In this document: one piece after another, positions 1 to 9,464 of the stretch | Layout of the letters: each line of letters begins with the position of its first letter | How positions within the stretch are numbered: the first letter of the stretch is position 1 | From: Candidatus Mediterraneibacter faecavium | GTDB taxonomy: Bacteria; Bacillota; Clostridia; Lachnospirales; Lachnospiraceae | Length of the DNA: 64,000 nt | Assembly: GCA_019119995.1 (NCBI GenBank) | Contig: DWVY01000004.1 | Coordinates: 83,759-147,758, forward strand | Direction of reading: 5' to 3' | The notes under the pieces: model-generated | Seen by the model: only the letters and a program-made list of their open reading frames with translations | Databases searched by the model: none | What the model was told of the DNA's origin: nothing | Translations under genes and position numbers: made by a program

Positions 1-1354
1 CCGCCGAGGACGCCCTGTTATGGTACGCCATGACACGCTCCCGCATCTTCCGGATGAAGTAATCCTCGTCATGGACTTCTTCTTTGCTTTCCTGAGAAGC
101 TGCATCCTTTTCTCCGCTCCGGGCGGATTCCCCCGCTGCACTCTGAACCACAGGAGCCTTCGAAGCTTCTGAATTTTCAGGCTTTCCGACATCCGGCACA
201 GCCGGACGGTTCACCGGCGAAGAGCTCACCGGTCGGGCTCCCTGCGGAACATTTCCGGATGTCCTTGGCTTCAGGAGAAACGGGCTTTCTTTCACCGCCT
301 GTACTTTCTCTCCTTTTTTGTCATCAGATGACACCGGATCCGGCACTTCTGTGCGCAGGATCAGTTCCGGCTCCAACAGCCTCCTGTGAACGCCCTCGAA
401 TACTGTATTATAGACATCCTGCTGTCGCTGGAATCTCAGTTCCATCTTCGTCGGATGGACATTGACGTCGATCTGTTCCCCGTCCACATGGAAATGGAGC
501 ACCGCAAACGGAAATTTATGCTGCATCGTAAAATCCCGGTATGCATCTTCCAGTGACTTGGAGATCATCGGGCTTTTTACATAACGTCCGTTCACAAAGA
601 AATTCTCAAAGTTTCGGTTTCCTCGTGTGATCACAGGTTTTCCAAGATATCCCGTGATCCTCAGTCCCCCTTTTTCGTAGTCGATATCCAGAAGATTTGC
701 CGCCACGTCGCGGCCGTATACATTATAGATCACATCTTTGAGCTTTCCGCTCCCCGAAGTGCGCAGTTTCTCCTGACCGTTATTCAGGAAAATAAATGCG
801 ACTTCCGGATGGGAAAGCACCAGATGCATGAGCAGGTCCTGCACGTGCCCTGCCTCTGTCATTGGAGTCTTTAAAAACTTTCTTCTCGCCGGTACATTGT
901 AAAACAGCTGGCGTACCAGAAATGTTGTTCCGTTGGGCGCCCCGGTCTCTTCGATGGAAACTTCTTTTCCGCCTTCGATGACATACCGGGTGCCCAGTTC
1001 TTCCTCCTCGGTCTTGGTGATCAGCTCTGTCTGTGTCACGGCAGCGATACTGGAGAGAGCCTCACCCCTGAATCCCAAAGAACTGATATGGGCCAGGTCC
1101 TCCACACTGTTGATCTTACTTGTGGAATGGCGCAGAAAAGCGCTCCTGACCTCTTCGTGTGGGATCCCGCACCCGTTATCCATAATGCGGATCAGTGAAA
1201 TACCGCCGTCTTTGATCTCTACGGTCACGGACGTCGCTCCCGCATCGATGGCATTTTCCACCAGTTCTTTCACGATCGAAGCGGGCCGCTCGATCACCTC
1301 GCCGGCTGCGATCTTGTCGATCGTCACCTGATCCAGTACATGTATGTGGGGCAT
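1..1354 (-). CDS. mutL: DNA mismatch repair protein MutL (5' part, runs off the window)
   Basis: MutL couples mismatch recognition by MutS to downstream repair. The 451 codons visible read M-P-H-I-H-V-L-D-Q-V and contain the GHKL ATPase signatures in order: ENAIDAGAT, DNGCGIP and GFRGEAL within the first 105 residues. The transducer domain follows (NVHPTKMELRF near residue 300), then a Ser/Pro-rich linker starting near residue 330. The C-terminal dimerisation domain lies outside the window. The ATG at 1354 is preceded by AAAGGAG at good spacing. It lies 88 bp downstream of mutS on the same strand with no terminator between them, so the two are probably co-transcribed. The reading frame is open throughout. 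Family assignment is certain; only the 3' part is unseen. Confidence 0.97.
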   Translation of the reverse strand, partial: MPHIHVLDQVTIDKIAAGEVIERPASIVKELVENAIDAGATSVTVEIKDGGISLIRIMDNGCGIPHEEVRSAFLRHSTSKINSVEDLAHISSLGFRGEALSSIAAVTQTELITKTEEEELGTRYVIEGGKEVSIEETGAPNGTTFLVRQLFYNVPARRKFLKTPMTEAGHVQDLLMHLVLSHPEVAFIFLNNGQEKLRTSGSGKLKDVIYNVYGRDVAANLLDIDYEKGGLRITGYLGKPVITRGNRNFENFFVNGRYVKSPMISKSLEDAYRDFTMQHKFPFAVLHFHVDGEQIDVNVHPTKMELRFQRQQDVYNTVFEGVHRRLLEPELILRTEVPDPVSSDDKKGEKVQAVKESPFLLKPRTSGNVPQGARPVSSSPVNRPAVPDVGKPENSEASKAPVVQSAAGESARSGEKDAASQESKEEVHDEDYFIRKMRERVMAYHNRASSA

Positions 1355-1409
1355 ATCTGTCTCCTTTCTGCTCCGGCATCTGTCCTTCTCTGCCGTCTGT
1401 TCTCCTCTA

Positions 1410-1463
1410 CCAACTGTTCTTCAGCTGCCAACTGCTCTTCAGCTACCACCTGTTCTTCAGCTT
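1410..1463. repeat. Three 18-bp tandem repeats over the mutS stop codon
   Basis: Three adjacent 18-bp units (1410-1427, 1428-1445, 1446-1463) differ by only a few bases. On the minus strand they read L-K-N-R-W-stop, L-K-S-S-W-Q, L-K-N-S-W-stop in one frame. The real mutS stop is TAG at 1443-1445. If it were read through, translation would continue 11 residues to a second in-frame TAG at 1407-1409. Unit length is a multiple of three, so copy-number change would alter tail length without a frameshift. Confidence 0.9.
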
Positions 1464-4094
1464 GTTCTGCAGTCGGTAGATCGTGTTGAGCGCATCGATG
1501 GGCGTCATATTTCCCACATCCAGATTCTTCAGCTCTTCGAGCACATCATCGTCTTTCACGGTGTCAAACAGCGACATCTGGGCAATATCCACCTCATCAT
1601 ATTTCTTCACTTTCGGTTTCTTCTTCGATACTTTATCTTTTATTGCGATCTCACTGACCCTTGTGGTGATGTCCTCTTCGCTGAGTTCTTCCACGATCTC
1701 TTTCGCCCGGTTGATCACGAGATCCGGCACTCCTGCCAGCTTTGCCACCTGGATCCCATAGCTCTTATCCGCACCGCCTTTGACGATCTTTCGCAGGAAG
1801 ACGATGTCGTCGCCCTTTTCCTTGACGGCGATGCAGTAGTTGTTTACATTTTCGATCTTGCCTTCCAGCTCAGTCAGCTCATGGTAATGGGTCGCAAACA
1901 AAGTCTTGGCGCCCAGCAGCCGACTGTCGCTGATATACTCCACCACAGCCCACGCGATCGAGAGTCCGTCAAACGTACTGGTCCCTCTGCCGATCTCATC
2001 CAGGATCAGCAGGCTCTTCGACGTCGCGTTCCGCAGGATATTCGCCACTTCCGTCATCTCCACCATGAACGTACTCTGTCCGGAAGCAAGGTCGTCGGAA
2101 GCGCCGACTCTCGTAAATATCCTGTCGGAGATCCCGATATTGGCACTCTTCGCCGGAACAAAGGAGCCCACCTGTGCCATCAGGGCGATCAGAGCGGTCT
2201 GGCGCATATAAGTAGACTTTCCTGCCATATTCGGGCCTGTGATGATGGAGATCCTGTGTTTCTTGTCATCCAGATATGTATCGTTTGCAATGAACATATC
2301 GTTGGGGATCATCCGCTCTACTACCGGATGCCGCCCGTCTTTGATATCGATCACGCCTTTTTCATTGATCTTCGGACGCACGTAGTTATTCCGCTCTGCC
2401 ACAAGCGCAAGGGAGGCAAACACATCGAGGGCCGCCACTGCCTTCGCCGTCTGCTGGATCCGCTCCACCTCGGAGGCAACTGTTTCTCTGACTTCCGTAT
2501 AGAGCTCATATTCCAGAGCGTAGAGCTTATCTTCCGCTCCCAGGATCATATCCTCCAGTTCCTTTAACTCCGGCGTGATGTAACGCTCGGCATTGGCAAG
2601 CGTCTGCTTGCGGGTGTAGTATTCCGGCACCAGATCCTTATAAGAATTGGTCACTTCCAGATAATAACCGAACACTTTGTTATACTTGATTCTCAGGTTC
2701 TTGATCCCGGTCTTCTCTCTCTCGTCATTCTCCAGTTTGGCGAGCCAGTCTTTGCCGTCTGACTTGGCGCGGCGCAGCTTATCCACTTCTTCATTATAGC
2801 CGTCCCGGATGATATTCCCCTCTTTCATTGCGATCGGCGGATCCTCCCGTATCGCATTGGTGATCAGGGTACACAGATCTTCCAGAGGATCCAGGTCTTC
2901 CGTGATCGACTGAAGGAGTCCGCACTGCATATCCTGCAGGATATACCGGATCGGCGGGAGCATCTCCAGAGAAGTCCGAAACGCTGTCAGATCCCGTGGA
3001 TTCGCCGATCCGTAAGTGATCTTCATGATCAGGCGCTCTAAGTCATAGACAGGCGACAGGTACTCTCTCAGCTCTTCTCTGGATATCGCCTGATCTTTCA
3101 GCTCCTGTACTGCATCCAGCCGTTTCTCGATCTCTTTCTTATCGATCAGAGGCTGTTCCACGTATTTTCGGAGTGTCCTGGCTCCCATAGCTGTCTTTGT
3201 CTTATCGAGCACCCAGAGAAGAGAGCCCCGCTTCTGCTTCTCACGGAGTGTCTCGCACAGTTCCAGATTTCTCCGTGTGGAACTGTCAAGCATCATATAT
3301 TTCCCGGATGCGTAGGGAGTGATATGCGTCAGGTTGGATAGGTCATTTTTCTGCGTCTCCAGAAGATACTGGAGCAGCGCGCCTGCACTGATCACCCCGC
3401 AGTCATAGTCCGCCAGACCGAGTCCTGCAAATGAAGATACTTTAAAATGATCCAGGAGCTTCTGCCTGCATACCGCATCGTCAAAATACCATGCATCCAG
3501 CGAATAGATCGTGATCCCCAGCCGGTCTTTCATACCGTCCAGGTCCATGCCGCTCATGTAGAACGCTTCATTGCAGATAATCTCTGACGGGGAAAAACGG
3601 TAGATCTCATCCATCAGCTTCGCCCCGTCCTCGATCTCGGTCACAAAATAATCCCCGGTCGTGATATCCGCCACAGAGACTCCGTACCGGTCCGCGATAT
3701 AGACGATGCACATGATGTAATTATTCTTCGATTCGTCGAGCGCCTGGGTGTCGAGATTCGTCCCCGGCGTAACGATACGAACCACCTCACGTTTCACGAT
3801 ACCCTTAGCAGTCTTCGGGTCTTCCACCTGCTCACAGATCGCCACTTTATATCCTTTGGATACCAGCCTGTTGAGATACCCCTCCACAGCATGATAAGGG
3901 ACACCGCACATGGGTGCCCGCTCTTCCTGGCCGCAGTTCTTGCCGGTCAGTGTGATCTCCAGTTCCCGCGATGCAGTCAGCGCATCGTCAAAGAACATCT
4001 CGTAAAAATCGCCTAATCTATAGAACAGAATGCAGTCCTGATACTGGGATTTCGTCTCCATATACTGTTTCATCATTGGTGTTAATTCAGCCAC
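1443..4094 (-). CDS. mutS: DNA mismatch repair protein MutS
   Basis: MutS binds mismatches and small loops as a dimer and recruits MutL. The 883-residue product has the N-terminal mismatch-binding Phe-x-Glu motif (DFYEMF, about residues 29-34). Connector and lever domains follow, then the ATPase with Walker A GPNMAGKST near residue 620, Walker B LLILDEIGRGTSTFDG and the ATHYHEL switch. The tail carries QMSLF, which fits the beta-clamp binding consensus. The start is GTG at 4092-4094 behind AAAAGGAG; no ATG fits the frame. A sigma-A promoter lies 70-100 bp upstream. The final codons are embedded in an 18-bp tandem repeat that duplicates the stop region. Length is normal for the family. Confidence 0.98.
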   Translation of the reverse strand: MAELTPMMKQYMETKSQYQDCILFYRLGDFYEMFFDDALTASRELEITLTGKNCGQEERAPMCGVPYHAVEGYLNRLVSKGYKVAICEQVEDPKTAKGIVKREVVRIVTPGTNLDTQALDESKNNYIMCIVYIADRYGVSVADITTGDYFVTEIEDGAKLMDEIYRFSPSEIICNEAFYMSGMDLDGMKDRLGITIYSLDAWYFDDAVCRQKLLDHFKVSSFAGLGLADYDCGVISAGALLQYLLETQKNDLSNLTHITPYASGKYMMLDSSTRRNLELCETLREKQKRGSLLWVLDKTKTAMGARTLRKYVEQPLIDKKEIEKRLDAVQELKDQAISREELREYLSPVYDLERLIMKITYGSANPRDLTAFRTSLEMLPPIRYILQDMQCGLLQSITEDLDPLEDLCTLITNAIREDPPIAMKEGNIIRDGYNEEVDKLRRAKSDGKDWLAKLENDEREKTGIKNLRIKYNKVFGYYLEVTNSYKDLVPEYYTRKQTLANAERYITPELKELEDMILGAEDKLYALEYELYTEVRETVASEVERIQQTAKAVAALDVFASLALVAERNNYVRPKINEKGVIDIKDGRHPVVERMIPNDMFIANDTYLDDKKHRISIITGPNMAGKSTYMRQTALIALMAQVGSFVPAKSANIGISDRIFTRVGASDDLASGQSTFMVEMTEVANILRNATSKSLLILDEIGRGTSTFDGLSIAWAVVEYISDSRLLGAKTLFATHYHELTELEGKIENVNNYCIAVKEKGDDIVFLRKIVKGGADKSYGIQVAKLAGVPDLVINRAKEIVEELSEEDITTRVSEIAIKDKVSKKKPKVKKYDEVDIAQMSLFDTVKDDDVLEELKNLDVGNMTPIDALNTIYRLQNKLKNRW

Positions 4095-4166
4095 ATTCGT
4101 ACTCCTTTTCTCTGTCTGCGCCCTCCTCCCCTCATCTGTCTGTCAGAGCGCTTTTTCTGCGGATGT

Positions 4167-4195
4167 ATTATAGCATTTTTGAGAATCGACTTCAA
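4167..4195 (-). promoter_or_regulatory. sigma-A promoter of mutS
   Basis: On the minus strand TTGAAG (4190-4195) is followed after exactly 17 bp by a perfect TATAAT (4167-4172). It is the only good promoter in the 176 bp between mutS and the divergent CPBP gene. Confidence 0.8.
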
Positions 4196-4270
4196 CTGCT
4201 GAAAAATGAAATGGATATTTACGGCGGTTCATGATACACTTGGAACATCACATTACCAGGAGGTCACAAC

Positions 4271-5245
4271 ATGATACACTTACCAGAATTTCCACACTAC
4301 ATGAAAGAAGCTTCCAGGCGGCAGAAAGGCCAGAACTGGTTCATTGAGCTTTTGATCTTTTTCCTTGTCTATTTTGTCGTTTCCACCGCCATGAGTTTTG
4401 TCCTGCTGGCAGGCATGATCGCTGTATTTCTGTCAGATCGTGAACTGTTCCTGGCGTTTTCAGAGCCGGGAAATCCTAAACAGGTCGCAGCTTTTGTAAA
4501 CAGCCTGATGGAGTCGGATCCCCTTATGCTGGTCTCACTTTTTTCCAATGCTGTCATGATCTTTCTTGTCATCCTGTTCTGCGTGATCATCCAGAAGCGG
4601 ACAGTTGCTTCCATGGGATTTGTCAGGGCAAAAGCGCTGAGGCATTATCTTGCGGGCGCCGGGATCGGCTTTCTTCTTTTTGGAGCAGTCACACTGCTCA
4701 ATGTACTGACCGGGTCTCTGACCATCGAGGGGATATCAATCACCTTTTCTCCTCTAATGTTCATCCTGTTTGCTTTAGCTTTTGGGATCCAGGGCATGGC
4801 GGAAGAAGTTCTCTGCCGCGGCTATTTTATGGTATCCATCGGGCGGAGATATCCTGTCATCATTGCCATATTGCTTAATTCCCTTGTTTTTGCTCTGCTG
4901 CATCTTCTAAATCCCGGGGTTTCCCTGATCGCAATTGTCAATATTATGTTGGTAGGGATCGTTTTTTCCATATATTTTCTGCGCACCGGGAATATATGGG
5001 GCGTCGGGGCAATGCATTCCGTCTGGAATTTCGTGCAGGGGAATGTATTCGGAATGGAAGTAAGCGGCATGAAATTCTCCTGCACTCTCTTTGCGTCGGC
5101 GGCTGATCCGGAAAAGACATTCTGGAACGGCGGATCTTTCGGGGCAGAAGGAGGATTCTCCGTGACCATCGTACTGATCGCCGCGCTTTTGCTTCTTCTC
5201 CTTATTCCACGGAAAGCTTCCTGTGATAAACCCCGGGGAGTATGA
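4271..5245 (+). CDS. CPBP-family intramembrane metalloprotease
   Basis: This is a 324-residue polytopic membrane protein of the CPBP (CAAX protease / bacteriocin-processing, Abi) family. All three catalytic motifs are visible: EEVLCRGYF with E178/E179 and R183, FALLH with H211, and HSVWN with H249/N253. Hydrophobic segments start around residues 24, 85, 125, 160, 195 and 215, and again near the C terminus. Family members cleave membrane-embedded peptides or confer bacteriocin immunity; the substrate here is unknown. The ATG follows AGGAGG at 8 bp. The gene is divergent from mutS and convergent with 5248-5664, with only 2 bp between the stop codons, so it is a single-gene unit. Confidence 0.9.
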   Translation: MIHLPEFPHYMKEASRRQKGQNWFIELLIFFLVYFVVSTAMSFVLLAGMIAVFLSDRELFLAFSEPGNPKQVAAFVNSLMESDPLMLVSLFSNAVMIFLVILFCVIIQKRTVASMGFVRAKALRHYLAGAGIGFLLFGAVTLLNVLTGSLTIEGISITFSPLMFILFALAFGIQGMAEEVLCRGYFMVSIGRRYPVIIAILLNSLVFALLHLLNPGVSLIAIVNIMLVGIVFSIYFLRTGNIWGVGAMHSVWNFVQGNVFGMEVSGMKFSCTLFASAADPEKTFWNGGSFGAEGGFSVTIVLIAALLLLLLIPRKASCDKPRGV

Positions 5246-5247
5246 TC

Positions 5248-5664
5248 TCATAATACATGAAATTCCGGCCGCTTCTCTCCATAGAGAAAATGCAGCAGAT
5301 ATCCGCTCAGAAGGATTCCCACTGCGCACAGGCCGGAAAACAGGATCGTAAAGGGAAGACAGATCTGCCCCATCAGTTGAAAAGGCTGGTCTGTATAATC
5401 CCACACATTCCAGTGCATGATCTTATTCACGAATATCCCTGTGATAAATTCACAGGAAGTCACGAAAACCGCGCACCAGATCACCTGTTTCCACAGGGGC
5501 GCACTCCATCCGGTCCATATGCCCTGCTGGGCAAAAAATACAAGGCAGACGCCTCCCAGCAGGAACATGGACCAGTGGGAGAATCCCCGGAAGATCATCT
5601 CGAAAGAATAATAGAGCGTTCCGCCCAGAGTTCCCAGAAATAAGTATTCACTCAGTCGTTTCAC
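5248..5664 (-). CDS. Small four-helix membrane protein, putative ABC-transporter type IV family (PF06541-like)
   Basis: The 138-residue protein has about four membrane segments. Its N terminus (LGGTLYYSFEMIFRG followed by WSMFLLGG) is typical of the family annotated as putative ABC-transporter type IV (CmpB-like). Function is not established for the family, and no ABC partner is adjacent. The start is GTG at 5662-5664 behind AAAGGG. The stop lies 2 bp from that of the convergent CPBP gene, so no terminator separates them. The roughly 100 bp upstream, before rarA ends, show no clear promoter. Confidence 0.7.
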   Translation of the reverse strand: MKRLSEYLFLGTLGGTLYYSFEMIFRGFSHWSMFLLGGVCLVFFAQQGIWTGWSAPLWKQVIWCAVFVTSCEFITGIFVNKIMHWNVWDYTDQPFQLMGQICLPFTILFSGLCAVGILLSGYLLHFLYGEKRPEFHVL

Positions 5665-5762
5665 GATAAGTATCCCTTTCTAAAAGCACTTATGGATAGT
5701 CTGAGCTTTTTCCGGGTATTTTATAAGCAGAAATAACTGGCTTCTTTTGGAAAGATCAAAAA

Positions 5763-7076
5763 TCACTCTTCCCGGAATCTGCGGTTTTCTTCCAGCCGTT
5801 CGGCGGTTTTCTTCTCTTCGCCTTCTTGTGTCGGATGGTAATACGTCCTGTCTTTTAAGCTGTCCGGCATGCACTGCATGTGGGTCAGTTTTTCTTCCGT
5901 ATCATGGGCATATTCATACCCTTTTCCGTATCCCTGCTCTTTCATAAGTCCTGTAACGGCGTTACGGATCTGCATGGGCACCGGCTCCGCCCGCAATGTC
6001 CTGACGTCCTTTTTGGCAGCTTCGCAGGCTGTATATAGGGCGTTTGATTTCGGCGCCATGGACAGATAGACGACCGCATGGGTAAGATGGACGTCGCACT
6101 CAGGCATCCCCAGAAAATGACATGCCTGATAGGCTGCCACAGCCACCTGAAGCGCATGGCTGTCCGCCATCCCCACATCTTCGCTTGCAAAACGGATCAG
6201 GCGCCGGGCGATATAGAGCGGGTCGTCTCCTCCTTCCAGCATGCGCATCATCCAGTAGATCGCCGCATCCGGATCACTGTTTCTCATGGATTTATGAAGG
6301 GCAGAGATCAGATTATAATGTTCCTCTCCGTTTTTATCATACAGAAGCGACCTGCGGCTGATACACTGGGAAAGCCCTTCCGTTGTGACCGCGATCCCCT
6401 TTGCACTGATCTCACCGTTTAAGACAGCCATCTCAAGCGTATTGAGCGCGGTCCTTGCATCGCCGTTTGCAAATACCGCGATAGCGCGGAGATTTTCCGC
6501 GGATATCTCCACGTTCTGATTGCCGAAACCGGCAGGATTCTTCAGGGCATTTTCAAGAAGCTTTACAAGATCGTCCTCTTCCAGTGCTTTCAGCACGAAG
6601 ACACGGCACCTTGACAGAAGAGCCGCATTGATCTCAAAAGAAGGATTCTCTGTCGTCGCACCGATCAGTATGATACTGCCCCGCTCTACATATGGAAGAA
6701 ATGCATCCTGCTGGGCTTTGTTAAAGCGGTGGATCTCATCTACGAACAGGACGGTGCGCATTCCCACTCTCCTGCTCATCTCCGCACGGTTCATCACTTC
6801 CTTGATCTCCTTGATCCCGCTTGTGACTGCGCTGAAGTTGATGAATTCCGACTTCGTCTTCCCGGCTATGATACTGGCAAGAGTCGTCTTGCCCACTCCC
6901 GGAGGCCCCCAGAAGATCATGGAGGAGATCTGATCCCTCTCGATCAGCTGCCGCAGGATCTTCCCTTTCCCCACAAGATGCTCCTGCCCCACAAAATCAT
7001 CCAGCGAATCCGGACGCAGCCTGCTGGCAAGCGGGGTCATCGCCCTGTTATTCCCGAATAATGACATCTGTTCCAT
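5763..7076 (-). CDS. rarA: Replication-associated recombination protein A (RarA/MgsA AAA+ ATPase)
   Basis: RarA is a clamp-loader-like AAA+ ATPase acting at stalled replication forks, related to eukaryotic WRNIP1. The 437 residues contain Walker A GPPGVGKTTLA near residue 57, Walker B VLFVDEIHRF, sensor 1 GATTENPSF, and the C-terminal tetramerisation/lid region with YEYAHD. The N terminus (MTPLASRLRPDSLDDFVGQEHL) is the usual RarA start. The ATG at 7076 has GAGGG upstream. Length is typical. It follows pnp on the same strand after a 168-bp gap that contains a hairpin, so it may be a separate unit. Confidence 0.95.
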   Translation of the reverse strand: MEQMSLFGNNRAMTPLASRLRPDSLDDFVGQEHLVGKGKILRQLIERDQISSMIFWGPPGVGKTTLASIIAGKTKSEFINFSAVTSGIKEIKEVMNRAEMSRRVGMRTVLFVDEIHRFNKAQQDAFLPYVERGSIILIGATTENPSFEINAALLSRCRVFVLKALEEDDLVKLLENALKNPAGFGNQNVEISAENLRAIAVFANGDARTALNTLEMAVLNGEISAKGIAVTTEGLSQCISRRSLLYDKNGEEHYNLISALHKSMRNSDPDAAIYWMMRMLEGGDDPLYIARRLIRFASEDVGMADSHALQVAVAAYQACHFLGMPECDVHLTHAVVYLSMAPKSNALYTACEAAKKDVRTLRAEPVPMQIRNAVTGLMKEQGYGKGYEYAHDTEEKLTHMQCMPDSLKDRTYYHPTQEGEEKKTAERLEENRRFREE

Positions 7077-7139
7077 ACCGGTCCCTCACTTTCCATGAAC
7101 ACAAACAGACTGCCGCGGCAGCCTGCCCTCCCTGAAAGT

Positions 7140-7169
7140 ATAAAATAGACGCATAGCAGGGCTATGCCG
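7140..7169 (-). terminator. Possible pnp terminator hairpin
   Basis: GCATAGC (7151-7157) and GCTATGC (7161-7167) form a 7-bp stem. On the minus strand it is followed by GTCTATTTTATA, a moderately U-rich tail. It sits in the gap after pnp and before rarA. The short loop and interrupted U tract make it a weak call. Confidence 0.4.
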
Positions 7170-7244
7170 CCACAGTCCTGCCACACGTCTTATATCCTGT
7201 TTCTCATCTTACATCATAGCCGGAGCTTTTGCCCCGGGGTGTTC

Positions 7245-9332
7245 TTATTCCGCTACATCTCTGATGCTGAAGCTGAATCTTCCCATCTTGTCTTTGCCGA
7301 GGCATACAGCCTTTACCACATCGCCGAGTGCGAGCACATCTTCTACTTTATTCACTCTGTGCTTTGCGATCTTGGAAATGTGCACGAGTCCTTCCTTGCC
7401 AGGCGCGAACTCGAGGAATGCTCCGAAGTCTTTGATGCTGACGACTTTTCCTTCAAATACCTGTCCGGCCTCAAACTCTGTCACGATCGTATGGATCAGT
7501 TTTGCCGCTTTGTCCATACCCTCTTTCTCAGTGCCGCAGATCGATACAGAACCGTCATCCTCGATATCGATCTTAACGCCTGTCTGCTCGATAATGGTAT
7601 TGATCGTCTTTCCTCTCTGTCCGACGACATCACCGATCTTCTGCGGATCGATCTGCATCTGGATGATCTTCGGCGCATACGGTCCGACTTCCGGTCTCGG
7701 CTCGGCGATCGCCTTGTTCATCACTTCATCGATGATATAGAGCCTTGCCTTTCTTGTAGCCGCAATAGCCTCTTCGATGATCGGTCTTGTAAGGCCGTGG
7801 ATCTTGATATCCATCTGGATCGCAGTGATACCTTTGTGTGTACCTGCAACCTTGAAGTCCATGTCTCCGAAGAAATCTTCCAGCCCCTGAATGTCTGTCA
7901 GCACAAGATAGTCGTCGTCTGTCTCGCCTGTCACAAGTCCGCAGGAGATTCCCGCTACCGCAGCCTTGATCGGCACGCCGGCAGTCATAAGCGACATACT
8001 GGATGCGCACACGCTCGCCTGGGATGTGGATCCGTTGGACTCAAATGTCTCGGATACCGTGCGGATCGCATACGGGAACTCCGCCTCAGACGGAAGTACC
8101 GGCAGCAGGGCTCTCTCTGCAAGCGCCCCGTGTCCGATCTCACGTCGTCCCGGTCCTCTGGACGGTTTCGTCTCGCCCACGGAATAGGACGGGAAATTGT
8201 AGTGGTGCATATATCTCTTGGACGTCTCAGCCTCGTCAAGGCCGTCCAGTCTCTGAGCCTCGGAAAGCGGCGCCAGAGTCGTCACTGTACAGATCTGCGT
8301 CTGTCCTCTTGTAAACATAGCTGATCCGTGCACTCTCGGGATCAGGTCGACTTCAGCCGCAAGCGGTCTGATCTGATCGATGGCACGTCCGTCCGGACGT
8401 TTGTGGTCCTTGAGGATCATCTTTCGTACAGTCTTCTTCTGATACTGATATACAGCCTCGCCAAGCTTGTCAAGCCATTCTTCATTGTCTGCAAATGCCT
8501 CTGCAAGTTTGTCTGTGATCACACGGATATTTTCTTCTCTCGTCTGCTTGTCATCTGTGAATACAGCCTCTTCCATCTCCTCCGGAGTCACGATCTTCTG
8601 GATCGCATCGAAAAGCTCCTGGGGAACCGCAAAGCTCTGATACTCGTGTTTCGGCTTGCCGCACTCCGCCACGATCGTGTCGAAGAAAGCGATCACTTTC
8701 TGGTTCAGCTCATGCGCAGCGAAGATTGCCTCGATCATCTTGTCCTCCGGCACTTCGCTTGCTCCTGCCTCGATCATGATGACCTTCTCTTTCGTGGATG
8801 CCACTGTAAGGGCAAGATCGGAAACCTCTCTCTGTGCTGCCGTCGGGTTAAATACAAATTCTCCGTCGACCAGACCTACCTGTGTCGTGGAGATCGGGCC
8901 GTCAAACGGGATATCGGAAATGCTTGTCGCGATAGATGCGCCGAGCATCGCCGTCAGTTCCGGGCTGCAGTCCTGCTCTACAGACATGACAAGGTTCTCC
9001 AGCGTCACATCATTTCTATAGTCTTTCGGGAAGAGCGGACGCATCGGACGGTCGATGACACGGTCTGTCAGGATCGCGTTCTCAGACGCCTTTCCCTCTC
9101 TCTTATTAAATCCGCCCGGGATCTTGCCTACAGAATACATTCTCTCATTGTATTCTACACTTAAGGGGAAGAAATCGATCCCCTCTCTCGGTTTGTCGGA
9201 CGCTGTTGCGGTACAGAGCACAGTCGTGTCGCCGTAGTGCATAAGGACTGCGCCGTTCGCCTGCTTTGCAACTCTGCCGACATCTACGCGCAGCGTTCTG
9301 CCTGCGAGTTCCATTTCATACTTTTTGTACAT
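7245..9332 (-). CDS. pnp: Polyribonucleotide nucleotidyltransferase (PNPase)
   Basis: PNPase is a phosphorolytic 3'-5' exoribonuclease and part of the RNA degradation machinery. The 695-residue protein has two RNase PH domains (about residues 5-210 and 310-550) joined by the all-helical linker. A KH domain follows (IGDVVGQRGKTINTI) and a C-terminal S1 domain (FEGKVVSIKDFGAFLEFAPGKEGLVHIS). I placed the start at M-Y-K-K-Y-E-M-E because AAAGGAG lies 7 bp before this ATG; an open frame continues 23 codons upstream but runs into the structured leader. It has its own promoter and a long leader hairpin, so it can be expressed independently of rpsO. Confidence 0.97.
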   Translation of the reverse strand: MYKKYEMELAGRTLRVDVGRVAKQANGAVLMHYGDTTVLCTATASDKPREGIDFFPLSVEYNERMYSVGKIPGGFNKREGKASENAILTDRVIDRPMRPLFPKDYRNDVTLENLVMSVEQDCSPELTAMLGASIATSISDIPFDGPISTTQVGLVDGEFVFNPTAAQREVSDLALTVASTKEKVIMIEAGASEVPEDKMIEAIFAAHELNQKVIAFFDTIVAECGKPKHEYQSFAVPQELFDAIQKIVTPEEMEEAVFTDDKQTREENIRVITDKLAEAFADNEEWLDKLGEAVYQYQKKTVRKMILKDHKRPDGRAIDQIRPLAAEVDLIPRVHGSAMFTRGQTQICTVTTLAPLSEAQRLDGLDEAETSKRYMHHYNFPSYSVGETKPSRGPGRREIGHGALAERALLPVLPSEAEFPYAIRTVSETFESNGSTSQASVCASSMSLMTAGVPIKAAVAGISCGLVTGETDDDYLVLTDIQGLEDFFGDMDFKVAGTHKGITAIQMDIKIHGLTRPIIEEAIAATRKARLYIIDEVMNKAIAEPRPEVGPYAPKIIQMQIDPQKIGDVVGQRGKTINTIIEQTGVKIDIEDDGSVSICGTEKEGMDKAAKLIHTIVTEFEAGQVFEGKVVSIKDFGAFLEFAPGKEGLVHISKIAKHRVNKVEDVLALGDVVKAVCLGKDKMGRFSFSIRDVAE

Positions 9333-9364
9333 CTTATTCTCCTTTTTTATCAATCGATTTTTCC

Positions 9365-9455
9365 TGCGGACAGGTGTCTCCGAAACTACTGAAAAACACA
9401 CTAAAAAAGCCGTAATATGCTTTTCAGTGGTCTCGGTTACGTAGAACTGTCCGCA
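9365..9455 (-). ncRNA. Long structured 5' leader hairpin of pnp
   Basis: The pnp leader folds into one long hairpin. The outer stem is a perfect 9 bp (9447-9455 with 9365-9373). The inner stem spans 9421-9436 with 9380-9395 and pairs 15 of 16 positions, one of them G-U. A roughly 25-nt loop contains a U-rich stretch. The promoter at 9465-9493 puts the expected +1 at about 9458, so the stem begins almost at the first base of the mRNA. In enteric bacteria a comparable pnp leader stem is the RNase III/PNPase autoregulation site; that the same holds here is an inference. Confidence 0.7.
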
Positions 9456-9464
9456 ATCTTAAAT

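Noticed and set aside
1344..2567. 407-codon open frame on the plus strand opposite mutS
   Set aside because: It is a mirror of mutS in a GC-rich codon pattern, with no family resemblance and no ribosome binding site.
7164..8324. 386-codon open frame opposite pnp, and similar long frames opposite infB, rpsO-ribF and parC
   Set aside because: Shadow frames of strongly coding minus-strand genes; composition is rich in Arg, His, Cys and Ser without any domain.
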